Assembly (NCBI RefSeq): GCF_003028855.1
Contig: NZ_CP028324.1
Coordinates: 2,356,001-2,420,000, forward strand
DNA length: 64,000 nt
Source of the DNA: Pseudoduganella armeniaca
GTDB lineage: Bacteria; Pseudomonadota; Gammaproteobacteria; Burkholderiales; Burkholderiaceae_D
Direction: 5' to 3'
Within the stretch, counting starts at the first letter, position 1; the number at the start of each line of letters is the position of its first letter. The notes under the pieces were generated by a model that worked only from the letters and a program-made list of their open reading frames with translations, was not told the DNA's origin and did no database searches. The position numbers and the translations under genes were made by a program. Positions 49,001 through 54,731 of this stretch are shown here, in pieces.

Positions 49001-49022
49001 GGGGCGAAAGCTTCATTCTCAT
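46020..49022 (-). CDS. Secreted metzincin metalloprotease with C-terminal dockerin
   Basis: A 1000-residue secreted protease. The signal peptide follows a basic start (signal near 25-50, ALCIALGWAAALAPAHAAQA). A propeptide-like N-domain and an Ig-like part (AGDALEVRGAGFAPGASVNL) precede a reprolysin-like catalytic domain: zinc motif HELGHQFAGNH near 473-483 and Met-turn SSIMAYAG near 507. PKD/Ig-like beta domains (about 675-930) follow. The end is a type I dockerin with two calcium loops, DVNGDGSADCSD and DVNGDGVIDIRD (about 938-995). I choose ATG 49022 with AAAGGA upstream. The cohesin PEP-CTERM gene is next downstream. Confidence 0.9.
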   Translation of the reverse strand: MRMKLSPPSATDGLNRPHKRGPGARTTLALCIALGWAAALAPAHAAQAAAPVTTQAAAAYWQSVPVPAEALTVGGGRQLSVKPRKFHAATLDKGGMQSLTAGAPMERRDGAVVGEQTIALPHPDGGYQRFIIVESPVMEPGLAAKHPGIKTYKGKGVDDPSATLRMDITPLGLHASVRSPAGGWYVDPYYHLDDSLYASYHRRDLPNQHGPLLEKPLAEAQLTLTRGFYHAGDALEVRGAGFAPGASVNLTVRAEGDSAPLRSVTATADQDGSVKATLTADPNGNPGAYEVTASDGRNASTVAYHVVREDAAVEASTGSQLRTYRLALVSDPSYASYFGAANVTAAKVTLINRVSQVYEDETSIRLVLIDATDKLNLNTAAEMTGADGPCGPAACYTPSQASGCSSSLLGRNRIVTGLLAGASNFDVGHIGLGLNGGGIASLGVVGGSAKAQGCTGVPTPVGDLFAVDYVAHELGHQFAGNHTFNGVNSSCSGGNRNPETSVEPGSGSSIMAYAGICSTDNLQPHSDPYWSQRSFDEIVTYVSGAESVLNEMQMVVLRQFASDGQQFQVRWNGKLSTPIVRGRNYTVGALKEAIQSIDGWPAGASIAISGVSDTGFTATFGGTLAGTNVAQLEIVNCTGGCSAIVGEITAGGPTARGGKVSATGNQAPVVTVPAAYTIPLRTPFALTGSAVDADGDPLTYLWEQNDRGGNGGTGLLNNTKTNGPLFRQFGVRAVVTSSGTIQYNSPGENHTTADPTRVFPDIAQILANNTNAETGACPTPPSNPTAADIDCFSEFLPTADYVGLPGVNPRALNFRLTVRDGQGGVGSASTRLTLAPEAGPFRVTSHNAAATVDAGSTQTVTWSVANTNAAPVNTQNVRITLSLDGGKTYPHVLAESTPNTGSKAVTLPAVASKTARIKVAAVGNVFFDVSNANFTIRLVGDVNGDGSADCSDLAIVRGALGKRTGQAGYDARADVNGDGVIDIRDLTSVSRLVAKGTACG

Positions 49023-49388
49023 GCGGTGGTCCTTTCGGGTATCGGATTCTCTACACATCAGTGGCCGTGACTGAGTTGTGCTTCTTGTCCTGATGACGGC
49101 CAGCGGCGGCGTGCCCACCGCCCGTTGTGCAGGCGGCATGTTCTTAAGGCAACGACCAAGTATTGCTGAATTGACTAGTTCCCACAACCGTATTCGGGAT
49201 CGTGTTGTAAAGAAGGCAAACCCATTGCGGACGGGTCTGAATTGGTCTAGGCAGGAGGGCCGCGGGTCAGCCCGCCAGGCATGCTCCGCGTTATGTTAAT
49301 TGTGTGCGCGACATCAATGTTCGGTCTGCTAAGCTGAATTGCCAGCAACTGGTGTCGTAACTGTTCATGAAGGAATTAGGAGACTGCC
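49023..49388. other. Intergenic region between the protease and the PEP-CTERM array
   Basis: A 366-base non-coding stretch between divergent genes, lower in G+C than its surroundings. Small frames here lack ribosome sites or family resemblance. It must carry promoters for both directions, but I see no convincing -35/-10 pair. AGGAG at about 49378-49382 serves the gene at 49389. Confidence 0.5.
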
Positions 49389-49937
49389 ATGTGGAAGAAA
49401 TTGATGTGTGCGGCGGCGCTTGGCGCGGCGGCAGCCGGAGCGTCGGCGCAAACCGTATGGGATTTCAGCTATACGGGCTTCCTCAATCGTGAAACGAATG
49501 TATTCGATCCGGCGTTGCGCTTCTCCGGGACGTTCGCCGGGGCGGACGACGACGGCAACGGCGAGATCGACATCACGGAGCTCAGACACTTCAGCTGGGA
49601 CGACCGGCTGTACGTCGACCGGGGCGGACGGCCATGCGGTCCCAGCGATTGCGAACTGCGCGACTTTACGTTCGACCTGAGCCGGAAACAGCTGAACTTT
49701 TCCACAGAATGGGAGTATGCGGACGAAGCGTCGCGCTCGGCGGGCTCCACCGTCTCCGGCTGGCAGCTGACCTTTTTCGGCTATACCCAGGGTGGCGGCA
49801 CGTTCGCGTCAAACCTGCTGTGGACGCCGAATACCAGATTCGTCATCACGGCGGTGCCCGAGCCGGCTTCGGCGCTGATGCTGGGTGTGGGGCTGGTTGC
49901 CGTCGGCGCGTTGGCGCGGCGCCGCCGGCGGGGTTGA
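49389..49937 (+). CDS. EF-hand PEP-CTERM protein, copy 1
   Basis: 182 residues. Signal peptide MWKKLMCAAALGAAAAGASAQ. The mature start WDFSYTGFLN is shared by the family. An EF-hand loop of 12 residues DDDGNGEIDITE has ligands at positions 1, 3, 5 and 12 and Gly at 6. It is followed by the Cys pair CGPSDC and LRDFTFD. The C-terminus VPEPASALMLGVGLVAVGALARRRRRG is a PEP-CTERM signal, so export and exosortase-dependent surface anchoring are expected. Founding member of a local family with copies at 50099, 51046 and 52269. No enzymatic motif. Confidence 0.85.
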   Translation: MWKKLMCAAALGAAAAGASAQTVWDFSYTGFLNRETNVFDPALRFSGTFAGADDDGNGEIDITELRHFSWDDRLYVDRGGRPCGPSDCELRDFTFDLSRKQLNFSTEWEYADEASRSAGSTVSGWQLTFFGYTQGGGTFASNLLWTPNTRFVITAVPEPASALMLGVGLVAVGALARRRRRG

Positions 49938-50038
49938 CGGAACGAGCGGCCCTGACAGCCCGGCAGCACTCGGGAGCCGGCGTTGAGCCGGTCGCTGAAA
50001 ATTTTGCAATACCAGCGCAGTGGGGATGTCGCTTTGGC

Positions 50039-50044
50039 TATAAT
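50039..50044 (+). promoter_or_regulatory. Consensus -10 hexamer before PEP-CTERM copy 2
   Basis: TATAAT in the context GGCTATAATCG, 55 bases before the ATG at 50099. The same context recurs before copy 3 at 50987 (GGTTATAATCG). No good -35 is visible, so an activator may be needed. Confidence 0.45.
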
Positions 50045-50098
50045 CGTCCTGGTTGTTGAGTGTAGGTCACTTTCATTGACTAACCAACAGGGGCGGTA

Positions 50099-50658
50099 AT
50101 GAAGAAATTGTTCTGTGCATTGGCGTTGTGCGGCGTCGCTGCGGGCGCGTCGGCGCAAACCTGGACCTATGGCTATACCGGTTTTCTTAATGTGGGCACC
50201 CAGCGGTTCGACTCCACCGCCAGTTTCGGCGGTACATTCAGCGGTAACGATTGGAACGAAGATGGGGTGATTCAAAAGGGCGAATTGTCGTACTTCCAGT
50301 GGCGATTTGCGCGCCTCGAGCCACCAGGTACCCGTTGTTATATGTTTAACTATTGCGAGTTGAGCCAGTTCACTTACGACACTCGCACTGGCACGCTGAG
50401 CTTCGACTTTCAAGACATGTACTCGGACGAGGGCCCTGGGGTTATTTCAGGGAGCACGTGATTACAGGACAGCAGTACGAAGTCTACGCCAGCAACGGTG
50501 TGGCCAAGTGGCAGTGGACCCCGCAAACCCGTTTCGAGATCTCGCCACCACCCGTTCCCGAACCGGCCACGGTGTGGCTGCTGGGCGCAGGAATCACTGC
50601 GCTGGGGCTGGCCGCACGCCGGCGCCGACTCAGTCCGGCACGACGGCGCGCTGCGTGA
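50099..50658 (+). pseudogene. EF-hand PEP-CTERM protein, copy 2, frameshifted
   Basis: The reading frame runs 120 residues (signal peptide, QTWTYGYTGFLNVGTQRFD, EF-hand loop DWNEDGVIQKGE, Cys pair CYMFNYC, LSQFTYDTRTGTLSFDF) and stops at 50461. A one-base loss near 50454 separates it from the rest in the next frame: VITGQQYEVYASN, WTPQTRFEIS and the sorting signal VPEPATVWLLGAGITALGLAARRRR. Without repair the product would be secreted but lack its PEP-CTERM anchor. Its 3' end overlaps a RidA remnant by 29 bases, exactly as copy 3 overlaps intact RidA. Confidence 0.8.
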
Positions 50659-50818
50659 TCTCGATCAACTGATCGGGAAACGCCAGCCGCGCGATACCGA
50701 TCAGATTGCTTGGCACGGCCGCCTGCGCTGCCGTGCGCTGACTGCGCGCCTCATGGGCCGCCTTGCAGGCGGCATCGACCTCCAGCATGTATACATTTTC
50801 CTCGCCGACGTGGTCGAG
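50630..50818 (-). pseudogene. Truncated RidA-family remnant
   Basis: The antisense frame encodes about 62 residues, LDHVGEENVYMLEVDAACKAA...SNLIGIARLAFPDQLIEIT.RAVVPD. This aligns along its whole length with the C-terminal 40 percent of the intact RidA protein at 51572-52015. The N-terminal part is missing and the sequence beyond is unrelated, so it is debris from a duplication. Confidence 0.85.
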
Positions 50819-50847
50819 CGCTCGGACAGCACCGAGTTTGCTCCACT

Positions 50848-50913
50848 CAGCCGAGACCATTGGCTGTACGTGAATCGGGATGGCTGGCCGTGCGGCCCCA
50901 GCGATTGCGCGGC
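50848..50913 (+). pseudogene. Internal fragment of a PEP-CTERM paralogue
   Basis: The segment encodes DHWLYVNRDGWPCGPSDCA, matching DDRLYVDRGGRPCGPSDCE of copy 1 (about 49600-49660). It has no start, signal or sorting end. Together with the adjacent RidA remnant it marks a recombination junction inside the array. Confidence 0.75.
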
Positions 50914-50986
50914 AGGGCTTGTGAGCCAGGCAGAACAGTCGTTAAATATTTTATAACTCCTGCGAGCTCGCGAGTGTTGGCTTGGT

Positions 50987-50992
50987 TATAAT
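50987..50992 (+). promoter_or_regulatory. Consensus -10 hexamer before PEP-CTERM copy 3
   Basis: TATAAT 54 bases before ATG 51046, with the same flanks and nearly the same distance as the one before copy 2. The following leader (GACTAACCAATAGGG) also resembles that of copy 2 (GACTAACCAACAGGG). Confidence 0.45.
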
Positions 50993-51045
50993 CGACTCGT
51001 ATTTTAGTTTTTGTAACTATCGTAGACTAACCAATAGGGTTTTTA

Positions 51046-51600
51046 ATGAAGAAGCTATTGTGCATGTTGGCACTATGCGGCGCCGCAGGCAGTGCGTCCG
51101 CCGACTCGTGGTGGTGGTTCGAATATACCGGCTTTCAGAATGCGGAGACGCAGCGGTTCGACTGGCGCACAGAAAAGGGCTATTTCCACGGCAGCGATCT
51201 CGACAACGATGGCGTGATCCAAAAGGCAGAGCTGGTTGAGTTCGAGTGGTACGGCGTAACCATCAGGGTACGAGATTCATACTGCCATTGGGAAAGCCGA
51301 TGCAATCTGCGCCAATTCAGTTACGACACCCGTACGGGTGCGCTCGACTTTGCCTTCGACTCGTATGCGGGTTCCCCACAGTCTTACAGATCGATCGATG
51401 TGGTTGCCGGCAGCACCTTCCAGATGAACTTCGATGGCGATGTCACGAACTGGCTGTGGACGCCGCGGACCCGCTTTTACATCAACCCGGCGCCGGTTCC
51501 CGAACCGGCAACGGTCTGGCTGCTGGGGGCTGGCTTGAGCGCGGTCGGACTGGCCGCGCGCCGGCGCCGACTCAGTCCGGCACGACGGCACGCAGCGTAA
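51046..51600 (+). CDS. EF-hand PEP-CTERM protein, copy 3
   Basis: 184 residues, intact. Signal peptide MKKLLCMLALCGAAGSASA, then WWFEYTGFQNAETQRFD, EF-hand loop DLDNDGVIQKAE, Cys pair CHWESRC, LRQFSYDTRTGALDFAFD, a beta-rich segment ending WTPRTRFYINPAP, and the sorting signal VPEPATVWLLGAGLSAVGLAARRRR. The tail after the Arg cluster (LSPARRHAA) is longer than usual because the stop lies within the 3' end of convergent RidA (29-base overlap). Confidence 0.87.
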   Translation: MKKLLCMLALCGAAGSASADSWWWFEYTGFQNAETQRFDWRTEKGYFHGSDLDNDGVIQKAELVEFEWYGVTIRVRDSYCHWESRCNLRQFSYDTRTGALDFAFDSYAGSPQSYRSIDVVAGSTFQMNFDGDVTNWLWTPRTRFYINPAPVPEPATVWLLGAGLSAVGLAARRRRLSPARRHAA

Positions 51601-52015
51601 TTTCGATCAGCTGATCGGGAAACGCCAGCCGCGCAATACCGATCAGGTTACTGGCCACGGCCGGCTGCTCGCTGCCGTATGCTTCCTTGCGCACCGCGCC
51701 TGCCGCCTTGAAAGCGGCATCCACGTCCAGCACGTACAGGGTCTCCTCGACGACGTGATCGAGCGTGGCACCGAAGCGCGCCAGGAGCACGGCGGCGTTG
51801 CGATAGGTCTGGCGCATCTGCGCGGCCATATTGTCGAAGTCACGCGGCCGGCCGTGCTCGTCCAGCGCGGCCGGAGCGATCAGCTTGCCCTCGTCGTCGT
51901 GGCTCAGCTGGCCGGAGATGTAAATGGTGTCCTTCACTTTGACGGCCTGGCAGTAGCCGTAGGCCTGTTCCCAGGCGACGCCGAAGTTGGCGGTGTGCTT
52001 TTCAGTGGTGGTCAT
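51572..52015 (-). CDS. RidA (YjgF/YER057c/UK114) family protein
   Basis: A 147-residue member of the RidA family, which in its best-known branch hydrolyses reactive enamine/imine intermediates from PLP enzymes. YGYCQAVKVKDTIYISGQLSHDDEGKL opens the fold, and AAVLLARFGATLDHVVEETLYVLDVDAAF and VASNLIGIARLAFPDQLIEITLRAVV are conserved. The archetypal Arg of the RidA active site (RVEV/CVARL context) is replaced by the ITLRAV context, so it may belong to a Rid subgroup without deaminase activity. It is embedded in the PEP-CTERM array, convergent with copy 3, and is the source of the remnant at 50630. Confidence 0.88.
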   Translation of the reverse strand: MTTTEKHTANFGVAWEQAYGYCQAVKVKDTIYISGQLSHDDEGKLIAPAALDEHGRPRDFDNMAAQMRQTYRNAAVLLARFGATLDHVVEETLYVLDVDAAFKAAGAVRKEAYGSEQPAVASNLIGIARLAFPDQLIEITLRAVVPD

Positions 52016-52268
52016 GGCTTGTTCCTGTCGAGAAGGGGCCGCATCGGAGTCGATGCTCTATCGGCAGGATAGGCGGACGGCGGCCGCGGCGCATCCGGCG
52101 GATTGCAGCGGCGGGCTTACCCATTTTGGGGAGGGACATTGGGCGCAACTGCCATAAACAAGGGGCGCTTTCAGGCGACCAGCGGCAACGCCATTGCGAG
52201 CATTCCGATGCGACGCGCATCCTGAAGTCTACCGATATTAATTTCTTGAACTAAGCGAGACGAAATAG

Positions 52269-52829
52269 ATGAAAAAATTATTAGGTGTGTTGGCGTTGTG
52301 CGGCGCAGCGGGCATGGCAAGTGCCGCGCCTGCGGAGTCGTTCTGGACTTATCGCTATACAGGATTCCTGAATGCGGACACACAGCAGTTTGACGCGGGC
52401 GCCACTTGGGGCGGCTATTTTCGAGGCACCGACCGTAACGCCGATGGGATAATCCAGAAGGCGGAGCTGTCCGAATTCCGCTGGAATTACACGACTGCCG
52501 AAATCTGGAGTGACCGCGAATATTGCTACATGTATAACGGCTGCTATCTTGACCAGTTCAGCTACGACACCCGCTCGGGCAAGCTCAACTTCGACTTTGA
52601 TGCCTATATTGTAGACGAGCACTATTCCAGCAGCATCGATGTCGTTGCAGGGCAGGCCTATCAGAGCAAGTATTCCGGTTCGTCCAGCCGCGAAATTGAT
52701 ACTTGGCATTGGACAGCGCAGACCCGCTTCGAGATTACGCCAGCGCCGGTTCCCGAACCGGCAACTGTCTGGATGCTCGGTGCTGGCCTGGGCGCGCTGG
52801 GGTTGGCTGCACGCCGCCGCCGATCCTGA
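52269..52829 (+). CDS. EF-hand PEP-CTERM protein, copy 4
   Basis: 186 residues. Signal peptide MKKLLGVLALCGAAGMASA, family start FWTYRYTGFLNADTQQFD, EF-hand loop DRNADGIIQKAE, Cys pair CYMYNGC, LDQFSYDTRSGKLNFDFD, WTAQTRFEITPAP and the sorting signal VPEPATVWMLGAGLGALGLAARRRRS. Divergent from RidA with 253 bases between. Unlike copies 2 and 3 there is no RidA overlap at its end; a terminator hairpin follows. Confidence 0.87.
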   Translation: MKKLLGVLALCGAAGMASAAPAESFWTYRYTGFLNADTQQFDAGATWGGYFRGTDRNADGIIQKAELSEFRWNYTTAEIWSDREYCYMYNGCYLDQFSYDTRSGKLNFDFDAYIVDEHYSSSIDVVAGQAYQSKYSGSSSREIDTWHWTAQTRFEITPAPVPEPATVWMLGAGLGALGLAARRRRS

Positions 52830-52896
52830 CGGCAGCTGTGCCGTCGGGCCGGTACCCGTCGCGCTGCTCCAGCGCCGAGTCCGTCCCGGGCCAAAC

Positions 52897-52930
52897 AAAA
52901 AAGCCCACGAACCGAAATTCGTGGGCTTTT
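52897..52930. terminator. Bidirectional terminator between PEP-CTERM copy 4 and the tRNA cluster
   Basis: 11-base arms AAGCCCACGAA/TTCGTGGGCTT around a 6-base loop, with A-rich and T-rich flanks. It can end transcription from copy 4 (+) and from the tRNA-Lys cluster (-). Confidence 0.88.
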
Positions 52931-52942
52931 CTGATGAATTCT

Positions 52943-53018
52943 TGGTAGGCCGTGCGGGATTCGAACCTGCGACCAACGGATTAAAAGTCCGCTGCTCTAC
53001 CAGCTGAGCTAACGACCC
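52943..53018 (-). tRNA. tRNA-Lys (TTT), copy 3 in transcription order
   Basis: A 76-base tRNA with encoded CCA. On the minus strand it starts GGGTCGTTAGCTCAGCTGGT; the anticodon loop CTTTTAA gives TTT, and GGTTCGAATCC is the T arm. Identical to the other two copies. Confidence 0.98.
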
Positions 53019-53039
53019 AAGGTAAAACGAATTTGCAAG

Positions 53040-53115
53040 TGGTAGGCCGTGCGGGATTCGAACCTGCGACCAACGGATTAAAAGTCCGCTGCTCTACCAG
53101 CTGAGCTAACGACCC
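53040..53115 (-). tRNA. tRNA-Lys (TTT), copy 2
   Basis: Identical 76-base sequence with CCA; 21 bases from its downstream neighbour and 31 from its upstream neighbour. The spacers differ in sequence, so only the tRNA bodies are conserved. Confidence 0.98.
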
Positions 53116-53146
53116 CTTGCAGTACAACAAACAACGATCTTTCGAG

Positions 53147-53222
53147 TGGTAGGCCGTGCGGGATTCGAACCTGCGACCAACGGATTAAAAGTCCGCTGCT
53201 CTACCAGCTGAGCTAACGACCC
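53147..53222 (-). tRNA. tRNA-Lys (TTT), copy 1
   Basis: First of three identical tRNA-Lys genes in transcription order, with encoded CCA, directly downstream of a near-consensus promoter. Confidence 0.98.
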
Positions 53223-53237
53223 TCCGAAAGAAGCGGG

Positions 53238-53267
53238 ATTATAGGATGCCCCGGCGGTCGTTGTCAA
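53238..53267 (-). promoter_or_regulatory. Strong sigma70 promoter of the tRNA-Lys cluster
   Basis: On the minus strand TTGACA (53267-53262) and TATAAT (53243-53238) both match consensus, with an 18-base spacer. The expected start is about 10 bases before the first tRNA. Confidence 0.88.
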
Positions 53268-53322
53268 ATGCTGTTGAGCAAATCCGTTAGGTCGGCGGCA
53301 TGCTTCGCCCCGACCCGACCCA

Positions 53323-54069
53323 TCACTTGGCGCCCAGGCGCTCCTTGGCCGTGCGCGCCGCCGTCGTGTTGGGGTAGTTCTTGACGAGGTCTTGCAACGT
53401 CTTCTTGGCGTTGTTGACGGCTTTCAGCTCCGTCTGGCAGCTGGCGATGTTCAGCATCGCATCCGGCGCCTTCGGGCTGTCCGGGTAATTCTTGATGACC
53501 TGCTGCTGGGCCAGGATCGCGTTCTTGCAGTCGCGCTGCGCGTAGTAGGCGTTGCCCAGCCAGTACTGCGCGCCGGCGGCGTAGGCCGAGCCGGGGTATT
53601 TACGCACGAAGGCCTGCAGCGACGTGGCGGCCGCCTCGTAGTTGCCCTCCTTGAACTGCTGCATGGCGGCGTCGTAGGCGTTCTGTTCGCCCTGGTCGAC
53701 GGAGGCGGTCTTGCCGTCGATTTCTACCTCGCGCGGCTCGAGCTTGCGCAAGCGCGCGTCCAGGTCGGCATAGAAGTCCTTCTGGCGCTTGGTGGCGATG
53801 GTGATTTCGTTTTCCAGTACTTCCAGCTGGCCGCGCAGGCGGGCGATTTCCTGCATCGTCTGCTCGTGCTGGTTCAGCATGTCGAGCGTGACGCTTTTCT
53901 CGGCCTTCGTGTCCAGGCGCGCGTTGATGTCCTTGGTCAGCGCCTCGACCTTGGCACGCAAATCCAGGATGGCGCGGCGCGCTTCGTCGTCGTCGAAGAC
54001 GCCGGCGGTTGCATGCAGGGACAGGCCGGCAAACGCCAGCGCGAGGGCCGTCTTGGCGAATTTCATCAT
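53323..54069 (-). CDS. cpoB: Cell division coordinator CpoB (YbgF), Tol-Pal system
   Basis: A 248-residue periplasmic protein that links outer-membrane constriction with peptidoglycan synthesis. Signal peptide ALALAFAGLSLHATA, N-terminal trimerising coiled coil (about 30-115, EALTKDINARLDTKAEK...LEVLENEITIATKRQKDF), then TPR repeats (YDAAMQQFKEGNYEAAATSLQAFVRKYPGSAYAAGAQYWLGNAYY and following) to the end. Last gene of the tol-pal operon, 94 bases after pal. The second Met is an equally good start. Confidence 0.95.
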   Translation of the reverse strand: MMKFAKTALALAFAGLSLHATAGVFDDDEARRAILDLRAKVEALTKDINARLDTKAEKSVTLDMLNQHEQTMQEIARLRGQLEVLENEITIATKRQKDFYADLDARLRKLEPREVEIDGKTASVDQGEQNAYDAAMQQFKEGNYEAAATSLQAFVRKYPGSAYAAGAQYWLGNAYYAQRDCKNAILAQQQVIKNYPDSPKAPDAMLNIASCQTELKAVNNAKKTLQDLVKNYPNTTAARTAKERLGAK

Positions 54070-54163
54070 GTTTCTCTACGCTTTCCAATAAAAAACGGGA
54101 CAACACGCAGTATAGCCGCGCATTGTCCCGTTGTACCCGTGAAAGGGATTTGTGCTGCCGGGA

Positions 54164-54694
54164 TTACTTGTAGACGATGTCCGCACGGCGGTTCTGCGCC
54201 CATGCTTCCTCGTTGTGGCCTTCGGCCTTCGGCTTTTCCTTGCCCAGCGAAACGGCTTCGATCTGGCCTTCCGGTACGCCCAGGGCGGTCATCGCCTTGC
54301 GCACGGCTTCGGCACGCTTCTGGCCCAGTGCCAGGTTGTATTCGGCGCCACCGCGTTCGTCGGTGTTACCCTGGATCAGGATCTGGCGGTTGCTGTTCTT
54401 GGTCAGGTACTGCGAGTGGTTTTCCACGACCGGCTTGCCATCTTCACGTACCACGTAGCTGTCGAAGTCGAAGTAGACGCTACGGTTGGCCAGCACGCCT
54501 TTCGGATCGTCCAGCGGGTCGATCGACTTGGTTTCCACCGGTGCGACGGTGCGGGTCGGCTCAGCCTGGGCGGTCGGTTCCGCCGGCTTGCTTTCCACTA
54601 CCGGTGCCGGTTCGGTCACTTTGACGGGCGACGAGCAAGCAGCGAGCAGGGCTGCGCTGGTGATGATGAAGGCGAGACTTTTTACGTTACGCAT
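54164..54694 (-). CDS. pal: Peptidoglycan-associated lipoprotein Pal
   Basis: A 176-residue outer-membrane lipoprotein that ties the outer membrane to peptidoglycan and binds TolB. Lipobox LAAC with Cys20, a flexible Pro/Glu/Thr linker (to about 65), then an OmpA-like domain: SVYFDFDSYVVRED near 72, GNTDERGGAEYNLALGQKRAEAVRKAM near 108-134 with the diaminopimelate-contact Asp and Arg, and the C-terminal NRRADIVYK. Confidence 0.97.
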   Translation of the reverse strand: MRNVKSLAFIITSAALLAACSSPVKVTEPAPVVESKPAEPTAQAEPTRTVAPVETKSIDPLDDPKGVLANRSVYFDFDSYVVREDGKPVVENHSQYLTKNSNRQILIQGNTDERGGAEYNLALGQKRAEAVRKAMTALGVPEGQIEAVSLGKEKPKAEGHNEEAWAQNRRADIVYK

Positions 54695-54731
54695 TTTATT
54701 TCTCCTGGTCGTTGTGAAAGGTATTGCTGCT

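Noticed and set aside
50498..50956. 152-residue plus-strand frame spanning the RidA remnant
   Set aside because: It is a chimera of a PEP-CTERM tail, antisense RidA debris and an internal paralogue fragment, with no signal peptide.
53040..53222. tRNA cluster as a possible integration (attachment) site
   Set aside because: No integrase or flanking direct repeat of a tRNA end outside the three full copies; tandem gene duplication explains it.
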